Origin: Beverwykella pulmonaria
Taxonomy: Eukaryota; Ascomycota; Dothideomycetes; Pleosporales; Melanommataceae
Direction of reading: 5' to 3'
NCBI GenBank assembly: GCA_001599595.1
Contig: BCHH01000004.1
Coordinates: forward strand, 1,133,997 to 1,197,996
DNA length: 64,000 nucleotides
Below are positions 37,018 through 48,517 of the stretch, piece by piece. The notes beneath the pieces were generated by a model. It worked only from the letters and a program-made list of their open reading frames with translations. It made no database searches and had not been told where the DNA came from. The position numbers and the translations under genes were made by a program. How positions within the stretch are numbered: the first letter of the stretch is position 1; each line of letters starts with the position of its first letter.

Positions 37018-39049
37018 ATAGAGGGTGATGGAAAGGGGTGAGGAATGAGATGTAGGTATTAAATAAGATTATGTGCCAATGAAAGTATTGTCTATTGAGG
37101 TGTGTAGGTGAAGATTGTGTGTGAGTACCAATTTACGAGATTCCTACAAGCTGATAAACCATTATCACAGCCTCTTACGCTTTGGGTCTGCTCGCTGGCT
37201 ACCGCATAAGAGACTAGGGTGGCCTTCAATGCCTCATCCCAAGCCCACATACCACCGTAAATTCCTCTGAAGCGGAGCACAGCACTTTCAAGAAGTCCTC
37301 ACTGATCCCGTCGACAGGAGTCTGATATTGCTATCCATTGAAAGGAGATCAAGAACAGGCTCCTAAATATGGGCCAAATCCGGTATGATACCTTGTGTCT
37401 TGAGGAGGGCATGTCCCCTTCCTTGGTCAATGGGTCGCAAATAGGGAGGGGACATGTAACAGTACACAGCACTGTACTGTGCTATTGTCAAGAGATCTTC
37501 GAGGTACTGAGTAAGTGTCGGCAATGTGCCCTCTATAGAGAATTCATGTACGTATATCTCCTTGCCATCCTCGACTAAATTAACCAAACAATCCAAAATA
37601 CTCTAGAAAGCTACCACATCCTCTCAACCAGCCACGATATCTTCAAGCCCTATATCTTCTAATTCCCATCAAACATCTTCGCCCAACCAAGATCCCACCT
37701 CCAAATATGTCCCCTAACTTTTCTCCCCAGCCAGCCAGTACGCATGCGGCACTGCTCCACCACCCGCAGAGCTCTATTCCGCCTGCACATTCTCATCCCT
37801 CCAACCGTTACATCAATCTCAGCCGGAATCTCCATCTCAGCAGATGTGAAATAGTTTGCCGCCCTAACATGCTGCGACGAAAGCTAATGGGAATTTGCTG
37901 TTGACATTTTCCCTACACTAAGGAATCTGCATGTGGGTGATTTCTCTGGAGGCAAACTTGGCTAAACAGTTGGTTATCCATAAGAACTAAGCAGACAAAG
38001 AAAGACGAAGCATATGCCAGCCCACTCTTGCGTCGCTTGCTACACCATTGTCGACGGAGCCGCAACTTGTAGGATCCGAAAAAAAGAACATTGGTGATGA
38101 TTATACAGGGGTTCGAATCGTTATAATACGATTATTGAAGACCCGGTACAAACGATTGCACTAAGTTGTCGATCACGGGTGATTATACGTTGAGGGTTTA
38201 CGCAAGTTTGCCTTGAGCAATCAAGTTCCGGAAGGTTTCTTGAGTGCTTTTGACAGAACATTCCAGAACTTTTGTGCTGATTGATCACGTGCGGATTTTT
38301 ACTCCTGTTCATCATTATAGCGCCTAACTACTTCTGTTAGGAGTATATGGAACGTGGTCATCACGTGAGGCATTAGTCATGACTGGCGGCAGAGGGATGG
38401 GACGATTCCCTCAGCCGCACCTCACATAGAGATATACATGAATCATAAAGTCGTTTAGAACACCCCTATTGCAATTGCAATAGTCTTGTGATACCAAAAA
38501 CTTCCATATTATCTCCCTGATGCAGCGTTTCTAGAACCCTTCAAACATCAACTGCTCTCTCTTCTAGTTCACACTCCGTCAGTGGGACAATCTGTCCCAT
38601 TCTTGCTTCCTCCTTCACTAAGTTCGCTTGCTGCAAGTCCTCTGCCTCCCCACTCTCTCCGTCTGCCACCTCTACTTCTTGTGCTCGAATACCGTCGTGC
38701 CAGTTCCACGTTTCGGCCTCTTCGGCAGTCTGGTTGCTCAGAAATTCCAGCCTACCCTCGGCAGCCACCATGTTCTCCGGCATGATATCCCTCTCGCGTG
38801 TCTTTGGCAGGAGATGATGCCATCCAGTAACGAGCACGGAGACAACTTAACGTATAAGCTGTAGGCATTGCATTGGCTTGGGACTGCCTCGCTGTTGACC
38901 TTTGTCGTCATGGTCCCTAGCGGCTCTAGCGGTACCCTGGAGCCTCCCACTCGTTGACTCTGTTCCTTGAACTTATTGTGCAATCTTTGCGGCCTACACA
39001 ATACATTCATCAAGGCGATGTCCAATCTATTTATCCAAGTTGATTGATC
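37018..39049. other. Gene-poor interval with repeat copy B
   Basis: No intact gene. The dispersed repeat copy B lies at 38331-38508. The minus-strand open frame at 38541-38837 is Glu-rich and unsupported. Confidence 0.5.
38331..38508 (+). repeat. Dispersed repeat, copy B
   Basis: About 178 bp matching 20518-20736 in the same orientation, 17.8 kb away. It lacks the central ~40 bp of copy A. Near its right end is a perfect 18-bp palindrome (38466-38483); copy A has a shorter 12-bp version at 20713-20724. Confidence 0.85.
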
Positions 39050-40341
39050 CTTCCTTTATGGGTGGCATGTTCTTATGGTAGTCTTCTCGAAGCTGGCGTA
39101 ACTTCAAACAATCTTTGGGTTCCTGTGACCACCGAATAAGCGCAAACTTTTTCGAGGCTCCCCATGTTCCATCTGGATTGGATTTAATCGAGTGAATAAC
39201 ACCCTTTATTAGATTAATTACGGCCCTGATAGTCTCCTAATGTTTTTTCTGCCATTGATATAGAGCTTCAGATCTGTCCTCAGGGCTTCCAGTGACCTTC
39301 GTGAAGACGCGGTCTTTATGACAGCCGAACAGCATGTTACTAGAATGCGAGAACCAGAGCTGTGAGAAAACCCAATCCTTATGTCTGTTTTTGCTTCCTA
39401 CTGTGTGAGTTTTGATCTCTGCTATGCAAGGGGCGTCGAGGAGATTGTGAGGAGAGCCATGTCGTAATACTCGTAGCGAACTATCCAGATCCAGACATGA
39501 TGAAAATTTCAGTTTCTTTGACCTCCGTCTTCGATATAAGCCTGCCCTGTGTCTTGTTTGCATTCTGCGTGACAATTGCAGGCATATGTATCAACCTCAT
39601 GCTGGACAACCAACTGCAGACCAAAAAGGTTGTACCTGATCACACGATGGTGACTATTCGCTTGCATTTCACAAAGACCCGCGCAATAGCTTATCATACG
39701 CTCTTGGAATACATGACCGCATGAATCATCAGAATGTGAACCATTCGCAAGAAAGTATCATTTCCGAAGCGGTTCATGAAAATAGTAGTTCAGATAAGCT
39801 CAGTATCGATCCTAAAAGCGTTTTTCTCTTTTCCACAAGCAAACCTGAACAATTGCTTAAGATTGTGAAGCTGAGTAACGAAATCGATTTCGGAAAGGTC
39901 GAATGCTGGTCGGCAGATAGTTAAGGAGGTGAGAAGCGGCTCAAATGCGTGGGGATAAAGGGGGATTGGCGTCCGTTGAAGGAAGCTCTCCTTATCAGAT
40001 GGGAGCCGGTGAGGCAGCACTCGAGGTTTCCATCTCGGCGGATGGCCTCAATTTGACTGTCAACCTCTAGGCCGGACACACAGTCGTTCAGATTACTCAC
40101 CAGGCACTGCGATTGTAGGTATGTTATCGTAGGTTTGGATCCAGTTGAATGAAGATAGCATTTCTACATGCGTTCTGCTAATCTCGACCTGGTCTTGCGA
40201 AGGCGTTGCAGGTGGCAATCTAATCTTCTGTGGAGGCACTGTCATATCGACGCCTTCCATGAATTTGGAAGACCGCCACCATGTGCCAGATTCTGCTTTA
40301 GGGACTGATAATGACGATGACAGATCCATGTTTGTTGGCAC
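39050..40341 (-). pseudogene. Decayed member of an expanded ascomycete family of unknown function
   Basis: Reading leftward, exon 1 (40341 to ~40094) encodes MPTNMDLSSS... and ends SSFNWIQTYDNIPTIAVPG. A ~54 bp intron joins it to HPPRWKPRVLP and FEPLLTSLTICRPAFDLSEI followed by DFVTQLHNLKQLFRF. The frame then meets TGA at 39790-39792. Further matching blocks lie in other frames: HHRVIRYNLFGLQLVVQHEV and, lower, LWFSHSSNMLFG...ALYQWQKKH, then TAG at 39237-39239 (CAG to TAG would explain it), after which the same frame runs on for more than 60 family-like codons (AVINLIKGVIHSIKSN). The pattern (FNWIxxxxPTIAVPG...EPLxxxLxIxxPxFD) recurs in a fungal family often mislabelled geranylgeranyl pyrophosphate synthetase. 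Borders are approximate. Confidence 0.6.
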
Positions 40342-42271
40342 CTAAGGACAATGGATGAACTACTATTGTGAATCTGTGGACCAGGTAGCAGTTAAAGTTA
40401 ACAGCGGGGTAAGTTCACGTACTTGAGCGCTGATATCCATGCTTTCCCATTCACGTGATAATATCCAACTTCCTTTCTCAAGGCATTAAGCAAACCGCGA
40501 CCGGTTTGCATTCATTGTTTATATATAGGAAGAGAGGAAAAAATTATAAAAAAACTTAGGCCACCTCGAGACTCGTCTAATGGACGTCTGTTGGACGTCT
40601 GTGTCATTTGCTGACTATCCGGAGTCATCTGCACAGCCATAGTCAGGCTTAACAGCCACAAGCTTGGTATTTTAAACTGCACACTGATAATTACGTAGGA
40701 CGAGTGGGGTTGTCTCGCACTAGCCCAAGAATGGTAATCGCTTCGGCTAGAAGTACCGATCGGGGTGGCGACCTTGCATAAATTTGCACCCGACGGCAGA
40801 CATAAGGCTGATAATGGTTCAAGGCATTATAATGAGGCTTTTAGACCCAGATGAGGCCTTTTGTAAGTATCATAGGGAGGTCGGGGTTTGATGGTGGCGC
40901 TGGCTGTAGTGAAGGGATATCGTGTTGCCACAAAGAAGGCTCTGAGTAAATTAGGCGAGAAGAAGACGACGCGGATGTAGTTTTTAGGTTGGAAGGGTTC
41001 TTAATGTTTAAAAGTAGCCACAGCATATTATTCATACAAACTATTGTTAAGGCTCAACGTGTGTGCGGATTTATGGCCACTTGAAGTCTAAGTACTCCTT
41101 GTATTTTCCGACACAGGTGGTTTTCCGCCACGTGTGGACGGACGTTACAAGACGAAGAGAGACACAGAAATGGCCACAAATCATATGACGTGGCCTCGCA
41201 AGGGTAGATATCGCTTTATTGGTGATTTCTATGATGCGGGACCTGGGCCACTTCTCCAGCACTCATACTTAATCGTTCCTCTGATATTCATACTCAATCA
41301 TACCGATACCCAATCGCCTCTAATATTTGTCTAATAGCCATGATAATAGCCACGAAGCCCAACGCGCATCAAATTGTTTCTTCTGAAAGACGTTTTCTCA
41401 CGCGACAAACACCTCACCAATTCAAGCACGCATCCCTGCAATTCATGTACCTTAGTGGGTGTGACCTCGATATAGCCTAATTAAGCTGCACACGTATACC
41501 CTCGTATCCCCACATTATCACAGACACATATTCACTTAGCGCCTCGACTCTCGGAGACTCCGGTAGTTGCATGTGCTTATAGTACTCCCGACTTATCGAG
41601 TGCGGATGATATGCACGCGATTTATATTTGCTTGCAGGGGTATGTTGTGCATTCAACTTCAGAGGTGAATCGCGTATGCACCCCGGGTTTTGGGCCGGTG
41701 AGTTGGTGAAATGTCCGGGTTTTTCTCAAGGAGGATTGGCTACAAACCGAGGATGGGCTGCTGATTTTCAGTGTGCCTGGTTGCTGATACATTACTAGCA
41801 CGAGTCTGAAAGTGTGAGTGGGAGTATAGATGGAGCATTTAATGTTTTTAGAGTAGGGCTTTGATAATTGGTGTTCGTCATGTGAAGTCCTAATCTACGA
41901 TTACGTATTCGATGTCTTTTTGATCTCAGCTGATGCCATGTAGTTTGGAGAGCACTGGCATCTCAAAGTGCGTTAGAAGATTAATCAGATGATAATACAC
42001 CCTCACTGGACCTACTTTGGCCGAAGGCACTGGTTTGGATGAGGCATTACTTGCCTGCATTGAGTTGGTCGAATCATAATTGAACATTACATGCCCTAGT
42101 GTACGAATTTGATGATGCACTGCTTTCAATTCCCTAACATATCCTAGAACACACCATGTTATGCCTTGGAACTATACTCGTTCTCCTACTACAACATTAT
42201 ACATTGCACAACATATTTTCCTATTAGCTCTCGCCAAATCTTTGCATCCAACCTACAGGCAAAGAAAGCTT
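40342..42271. other. Gene-poor interval, 1.9 kb
   Basis: No gene seen on either strand. Short open frames only, and the composition is rather AT-rich. Confidence 0.5.
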
Positions 42272-43270
42272 CTACGTCTCTCCTAATTCATATATCCTCG
42301 TCTGTTTCTTCGACGTCCCATCCATTTCCGCGCATTCGCCAGCCCACAACTGCGCCGGTTGGCTATAGGTCCCAACTGCATCTGAGTGTGCCAGGTCTTT
42401 GTATTCGGTTGCTTCAATTTTCTTTGGTTGTTTCTTTGGGCTCAGTCTCCAAGCAATATACACCAGCAGCGCAATCACAACGGCTCCTGCGACGGCTGCG
42501 ACAGAAATTCCCGCTTTAAGACCAGTTGACAGCCCCCCGCTCACGGGTCTTGAAACAGAGGCCTGCGAGGGAGCTGTAGTAGGGGTGGGGGTTGTGGTAG
42601 AGATTGACGTGGAGATGAAACTCGTGGATATTATTAGAGACGAGATGAGGGATGATGACGATATCGAGGTGGCCTAGGCAGGTATAAGTCTTTGGCAGTA
42701 TACGTACGACTATTGCGAAGTGCTTCCATACTGTTGCTTGGGACATGATCATAATGTGCATCTGATATAAACTGCTCAACACGTTCGCTGTCGCATTGAT
42801 GCTGTACGCACTCCGGTTGACAGTCTCTATGGCTTCAACACAACCAAATACTGTATTCATAGGGAATGCACTCGTAGTTACACAAGAGAAGCTCCTGGGC
42901 ATTGTAGCACTCGTTAGTCTACTTAGTTTCCTCAAATAGTTGTGAATGAGCAAAGTGAAAATGAAGCGCTGGCTTACGAAGGACAGCAAGTCGTGACAGT
43001 CTCTATCGTACTGTTCGCCGTTTTAATTCCATTGCATGCGCTTGTCCATCCAAAAGGACATATCCCCGGGGAGTAGACAATCGAGGTATCGGTTTTGGCA
43101 GGGTCGACGGGAAAAAATGGTGGGAAGCAACTCGTCTCGTTATCGCCGCCTTGTTTGAACCATGTTGGGTCGCCGAAGACAGCCCAGTGAGTTTCCCAGC
43201 ATTTTTTTGGAGCCGCAAAGGTCGTCGTGAGAGGTTTGTATACCGTAGTGGTGTTCGCAGGCTCCGCCAT
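42272..43270 (-). CDS. Single-pass cell-surface protein, Mid2/WSC-sensor-like layout
   Basis: Three exons leftward, 43270-42978, 42909-42732 and 42673-42272, giving 290 aa. The N-terminal part is extracellular and Cys-rich (APKKCWETHWAVFGDPTWF, YSPGICPFGWTSACNG, VTTCCPS). Splicing leads into a Ser/Thr-rich stalk (ATSISSSSLISS...TTTPTPTTAPSQ), then SGGLSTGLKAGISVAAVAGA and one transmembrane helix (AVVIALLVYIAWRL), followed by a basic stop-transfer and a short tail with YELGET. This is the common fungal layout of wall-stress sensors and related surface proteins; ligand and signalling partner are unknown. Intron 2 has an alternative donor at 42707, but that would leave a 34 bp intron, so 42731 was preferred. 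No signal peptide is evident. Confidence 0.8.
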
Positions 43271-44189
43271 ATCTCTCGTGTACAACAATGAAAATTACTA
43301 TTGGGAAGGGGCGAGACAGAATATAGTCGCCACTGCTAGATACACGAAAACGCTACCTGTAAATAATGAATGGCACTATTCGCCCCTTTCGCCTCTCCTT
43401 TATGTTCAGCCTTGTGGCACCTTCTCTTCAAGGTAGGTTCGGCTTGCTGTGGCTCACGTATCTTCATACCACCACCTAAAGTATTACTGGTCAATCAATT
43501 CCAATCATTCGGAGAGCATGCAGAAAATAGAACCAAAGCACCAAGAACATGCAAGATCGGGTTACTACCCTACAAACGTCCCGCGCAACACCCTCCTGCG
43601 TATGGCATTTTACTTTCGACCTATCGATTTTCAGGCACACAGCCATTCCCGGCTTCTGACACAGACGTAGCGAGCATAAACGGGTTGACCTCCTAACTGT
43701 GCGGGAAAAGCAAAGAAAAGTTCCCGTCTCTCGTGGTTAGCGAGAACAAACCTGAAGGGGGCTAAAATTAGATGATAAGAAGGTATTGGACACTTCTTAT
43801 GAGCACCCTGAAGAAGATGTTTAGGTGATTCGGCGCAGTAAATATAGTAGAAAGGAAATAGCAGAAAGAAGAAAAGAGATTTGACTCACCTACACTTTTG
43901 TCATCTGTCCAAGAGACTTTGAATGTTACGTGTTACAGCTCGGGGTAACCTCAACGCTTCGAGAAGTTTGGGTTACTTACATACATGAACAGCAAACAAG
44001 CATGGACTTGCGAATTTGATTTACTGTTTTGATTTGAAGTGCTATTAGGGAATGTGTAAACGAATGCTAGTGAGTAGGATGATTAGCTGAACGCCCCCAA
44101 ATTCCGTACACCCTTGCTATGCTATGGTATCTTTTTTTCCTGTCCCAGAACTCCATCGCGCCATCTGCTATGCCAATCTCATCAAGTCA
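43271..44189. other. Intergenic, no gene seen
   Basis: Lies between two minus-strand genes and includes the promoter of the surface-protein gene. Confidence 0.5.
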
Positions 44190-45519
44190 TCATTGTGCTA
44201 TGCCTATCGTTTTCTGTGTCTCCCACTGCTGGTCTCCTATCGCCGTTCGTGAACACGCATCTATCCGCCACTCGTTGTTTAGGTCCGACCGACTCGACTT
44301 TGGTCTCAGTCCAGCTTTGTAGGTGATGCGACCAGTCTCAGGGTCCATTTGGTACTGGTCAGAGTCATCTTCCATATCCGTTGTGTCGGTATCGAGGGAA
44401 GGTCCGGCTCCTCCAAAACTGACATCGTTCAGTTCCATCATCGGGGGCCGACGTGCTGCCTTTGGTCCACTTTCGCTGCTCCCCGATCCGTATCGCCGGT
44501 ACGCGGTGCGCCCTGAGGAAGACCACTTGATTCCAATCTTCGTGAGGAGGCGCTTCGATGAGCTTCGGAGTGTGGGTATGCAGGCTGCAATGAGCGATGT
44601 CTGGACTTCCAAACATGATAGCATTCCTAGGAGGGTCGGGGAGATGTACGTCCTTGAAAGGATAGCCGAGAGAATGACTTTGCTCATGGAAAACCCAGAT
44701 GCGATCATACCCAGTGCCATTAAGATCGCGATGGCCACCTTCTCCCTCATTGGCCGCCGAATCTTCCCCAGGAATGTTAATGGCATGAGACTGAAGACGA
44801 TATCTGTCGTGACGTTGCAGGCTCCTGAAAGGTAGGTCGTCGCCAGCATCGCTTCGTGACTCCAACATTTTCTGTTGACGATGGTATAGTCCCACCACGA
44901 CTGGAATGGTATGCATTGGAACAAACATGCGATCCCGAGGACGGCGATGAGCATGACGTTGATCGCGATCATGAGGTACAGAAAGATCTGCCACCCGCGC
45001 GATTGTTGAAACCGGAGGAGCATGCACGCGATGCTTATCTTGACGAGGCCGGTCGACCATGCCCAGAATGGAAGGGAGATACTGCCCACCATTGCATTGT
45101 GTGTAAATTGGGCCATTTTCATGAACTCGGGCTTCTTGGAACTCATAGCCCAGATTTCAGAGTTATATTGCAATGCAAACATAACGGTCATAAGCACCTA
45201 TGTACCATTAGCTTCTGTTGGCTATGCTTGCGTAGTGCCAAGGAGTTGTTGCTGAACGTACAAATGCCAGCGACATGATATAGTCGTCGACCGTAAACCG
45301 CCATATAGGGTATGCCCGTGTATACACTCGGGCAGAGAAAACTAGGACTGATAGGATCTGGAAAACCATTGTGACCACCAGGAAAATGTGAGACATATGA
45401 TACTCCGAATCCAGAACCGGAAACTTGTCGGGAATCGGGCCATAATAGGTTCGAGGGGTTAAGCGTTCCTGTTCTCGTGAGAACAGGTATCGTAGGAATG
45501 CCTCCGGCGGTCGAGACAT
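44190..45519 (-). CDS. Rhodopsin-like fungal integral membrane protein
   Basis: Two exons leftward, 45519-45262 and 45197-44190 (64 bp intron), 421 aa. Seven hydrophobic segments are visible: the first in exon 1 (IFLVVTMVFQILSVLVFSAR), then LMTVMFALQY, LPFWAWSTGLVKISIACMLL, LYLMIAINVMLIAVLGIACL, a segment with GACNVTTDIVFSLMPLTFLG, AIAILMALGMIASGFSM and a final one near LLGMLSCLEVQTSLIAACIP. These blocks are those of the fungal rhodopsin-domain/PTH11-like family, receptors or receptor-like proteins of the plasma membrane, some tied to surface sensing. The tail is polar and acidic. An upstream in-frame ATG at 45645 would add 42 residues; 45519 (MSRPPEAF) was preferred. No CFEM domain is present. 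Confidence 0.9.
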
Positions 45520-47233
45520 GATGGCAGTGGCCGGTATAATGCGGGCAGTGGTGATGTCGAAGTCACAATCGAGAATGCGGAGAAGTGGATTTGGAGGTGC
45601 TTTTGTTCGGTCAGGCGATCTACAACTATGACATGGCCTGTTCATAGATTCTCGGCTGGGGGGCTCAAGGGCGGGCGGACATGCTCTTCGAAGGATTCAT
45701 CTGCAAGCCGTCTTAATGGCAGGGGCACGCATAAGATCACCTGCTGTGGCCGTGGGGCAGCAGGGGATACGAGAAATTGTGAGGACTCGCACCAAGAACC
45801 AATAACAGCTCGGATGATCGCCGATGGCGGTCCAACTCCATTCGCCATGCGGATAAATCGCAGCGAAACAAGTTCACTGGAGAGCGAACACGAAACTGCT
45901 GACAGGTGGCTGGCCGCGGAAGTGCAGCCGATCTCCAGTGGTCTTTGCACTCCTTCAGCATCGGCGAGCTCGGAAACCACGAAATTGGTTGACGATGCTC
46001 CCGCGAAGCCGCTTTCACGACCACGCCCATCGTGTCGCGATCTGGTCCTCAATACAGGCAGGCAATGAGATGAGAAAACTGCCGGCCAGCTTCCGGTTAA
46101 ATACCAGATTGTTCCAGTGCCAGGGGTCAGGGTTTCGCTTCACAACCGAATTACCCCTGCTACAGCACATGTTGGTGTGAAGTCAAGGAGCCAGCGCCAT
46201 GCCCCAGCGCCACAGCATCTCCCTATCCGATGAAGCAAGATCCTATTTGAAGAGCAGCTTTGACCAACTTCTCTACACTGCCATCGTGCTGTGCATGAAG
46301 CATTCGAAGGCTGGAGAGATTACGCCGTCATGCAAGGCACACGTTTACTGCGAGGTTGTTTCGTTTGGTACTTTCCGATTCTGTAGATATGCAAGACAGG
46401 GTGTTTCAGTATTCCGTACGTTTTATCATATCACTGCACTTGTTGGTTTATCTTAACCTGAAAGTAGACTTTCGTGTACGCAGCTAATCATTCCTGATGT
46501 CATCATGTTTAAGCACTAGCTACAGCAGCGAAGATTGGTCTTGCGTGCCTTCGTTGGTCGCTCCTAGATCAAAGCTCAGTAAGACACTTACGTGTCTAAG
46601 CCTGGGGGTTTCAGCTATGCTATGCCTTGGAAAGCATTACAGAATATAGACGAAGAAGCTCGAAGAATAAGAGGTTGTTGTTCTGGCTCAAGATTCAACC
46701 TCGGCAGGCTCAGGTCCTTCTCGTAGCGACAAGCCAAATTTTCAAGTGAAAGAGTCTTCCATGTCTCTCTATTGAGTCACGCAACGCGGGGTGACCTGGT
46801 TGATCTATATCCGGCACCACCTTAGGAATCATCCTGGAGTTGAGAGCAAGATCAAGATTTTTTAAGGGAGATATTGGCGACGGGGAACAAGAGTACTGAT
46901 CTACTCTAGAGCTGTTGTTTATGCCTGTAAGTAGACTTGAGATGTGTTACCTACGGCCATCGGAGAGAAGTATGTAAAGTTAGACCAGTAGAACAAATGG
47001 ATACAGACGCTACAATAGTAGTTAGTCTCGTGGCATCCGGAACGTATCGGACTGTACCAGTAAACAATACTGTGTCTAGCTGACATGACTTAGCTCATAT
47101 CGGGGCTTGGCGACGGTGTGTGGCGCTTTTGTGGCGTTCAGTGAGTGAAGTGAAGCTACGAACCTGAACATGCAATACATACACACTGTTCTGCCCGCGC
47201 CCCTATCCACTCCACTCCACTTCTCACTCCACC
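45520..47233. other. Gene-poor interval, 1.7 kb
   Basis: Overlapping GC-rich open frames on both strands at 45628-46068 look like composition rather than genes. No feature was accepted. Confidence 0.5.
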
Positions 47234-48301
47234 TTACTGCCTCTCACCCCTCTCAATCTGCTCCATAACCTCAACTACACACCCAGCAATCCTACTCGTA
47301 CTCTCCCTAACACCCTCCATCCCGGCAACTACTGCAAACCTCTCCTTCCAAAATCTCCACTTCCTCTTTGAAAAAATAGTAATGACCGTCCCATTTTCAC
47401 TCCACAGCTCGTCCGGACTGTGGTAATACCACCCCTCCCCCTTCTTCGTCACCTCGTCCTCCCTCTCATACAACTTCTCCCTGAGCAAAAGCACCCACAC
47501 CGCGGCCGCCGGCACCAATGCGTCCAATGCATGCGGTTCCGCCTTTCGCTCCAGATGGCCCAGCGCGTCAAACTCCTGATTCCATTTCTTCGTAGGGTCG
47601 CCCGACAGCGCAAGGCGCGCCTGATACCCCATTAGATTTGCCCAGCCCACGCCCTCAGGGTATTGAAACCCAGAGCCGCAGCCGGGACTGTCGTTTCTTA
47701 CTTCGGCAGCGCACAGTCCGTACCAGGGCAGGTCGTACCAGAGATCTCCCTCGTCATCAGTCCAGTACTTTGGGTTGTGTTTCTCGATGAAGGAAACCTG
47801 CTTGGGAGATCTCGTGGGCGGCGGACGGGCACGGAATGCGGCAATGAGCGTAACGAGCTTGTTTTGCGCCGCTTCATCGGTCCACGGCGTACGCTTTGCG
47901 GTGTGCATCACGCCGTACCACAGATCCATGAGGCGCCCTACTGCCGAGCTCCAAAGATTTTCCTCGGCGTCTGGAGTGCGGTCGGTGCCGCAGTTGTCAC
48001 CCGTCCGCCATAATTCTTCGATGGGCTCCGCAATTTGCTCGATGGTTTCGGAAAGTGACATGGAGCCGGCCATGTAGTTTTGCAGGAGCGCGTAGGAGGG
48101 GCTATTGGGCTCGTGAGAGAAATTCCTGCGGAATTCGGCAAAGGCGTCGATCTGCTCTTCTATGGTGGGGAGAGCAAGCATTTCCTTGATGCGGGCGCTG
48201 TCGATTGGGCCACCACGGCGTTCGTCGCGCTCGGGTGCCATGATTGGGGATGGAGGATCGATGTTATCGGCGACGGGCGAGGGGGCTCGTTCGTCCGCCA
48301 T
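47234..48301 (-). CDS. DUF3632-family protein
   Basis: Single exon, 355 aa. After a Pro-rich start the protein is helical and Trp-rich: EQIDAFAEFRRNFSHEP, AVGRLMDLWYGVMHTAKRTP, QNKLVTLIAAFRARPPP, GVGWANLMGYQARLAL and ALDALVPAAAVWVLLLREKL. This pattern fits DUF3632, a fungal family with no known activity. It has no signal peptide or membrane segment and is probably cytosolic or nuclear. Start ATG 48301 (MADERAP); an in-frame ATG at 48316 (MPRTT) is nearly as likely. The stop lies about 215 bp downstream of nothing coding on this strand; its upstream neighbour GPI1 is also on the minus strand. Confidence 0.82.
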   Translation of the reverse strand: MADERAPSPVADNIDPPSPIMAPERDERRGGPIDSARIKEMLALPTIEEQIDAFAEFRRNFSHEPNSPSYALLQNYMAGSMSLSETIEQIAEPIEELWRTGDNCGTDRTPDAEENLWSSAVGRLMDLWYGVMHTAKRTPWTDEAAQNKLVTLIAAFRARPPPTRSPKQVSFIEKHNPKYWTDDEGDLWYDLPWYGLCAAEVRNDSPGCGSGFQYPEGVGWANLMGYQARLALSGDPTKKWNQEFDALGHLERKAEPHALDALVPAAAVWVLLLREKLYEREDEVTKKGEGWYYHSPDELWSENGTVITIFSKRKWRFWKERFAVVAGMEGVRESTSRIAGCVVEVMEQIERGERQ

Positions 48302-48517
48302 TGTTGTTCTAGGCATTCGATAAGTTTCCAGTTGAATACGAACATTGAGGCTGCGAGAGGTACACATTATATCGTGGGAAGGTGTGGTCAGAGAACATGG
48401 CGCAGTGACGTGGCTGTGCATACACACTCTATCTCCATGATCCCTGTTCGCAGACAGATAGATAGCAATTGTAAGGAGTGCCCACAGAGAAGTTGCATGA
48501 GCTTGTTAATATTGATT

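Noticed and set aside
38105..38135. GGGTTCGAATC, resembling the T-loop of a tRNA
   Set aside because: The flanking bases do not form the T stem and no D arm, anticodon arm or acceptor stem is found nearby.
42674..42707. 34-bp intron in the surface-protein gene using donor GTACGT
   Set aside because: Shorter than a normal fungal intron; the upstream donor GTATGG gives 58 bp with the same phase.
45628..46068. Overlapping plus- and minus-strand open frames of about 140 codons
   Set aside because: Both strands are open at once because of GC-rich composition; neither translation looks like a protein and no splice partner fits.
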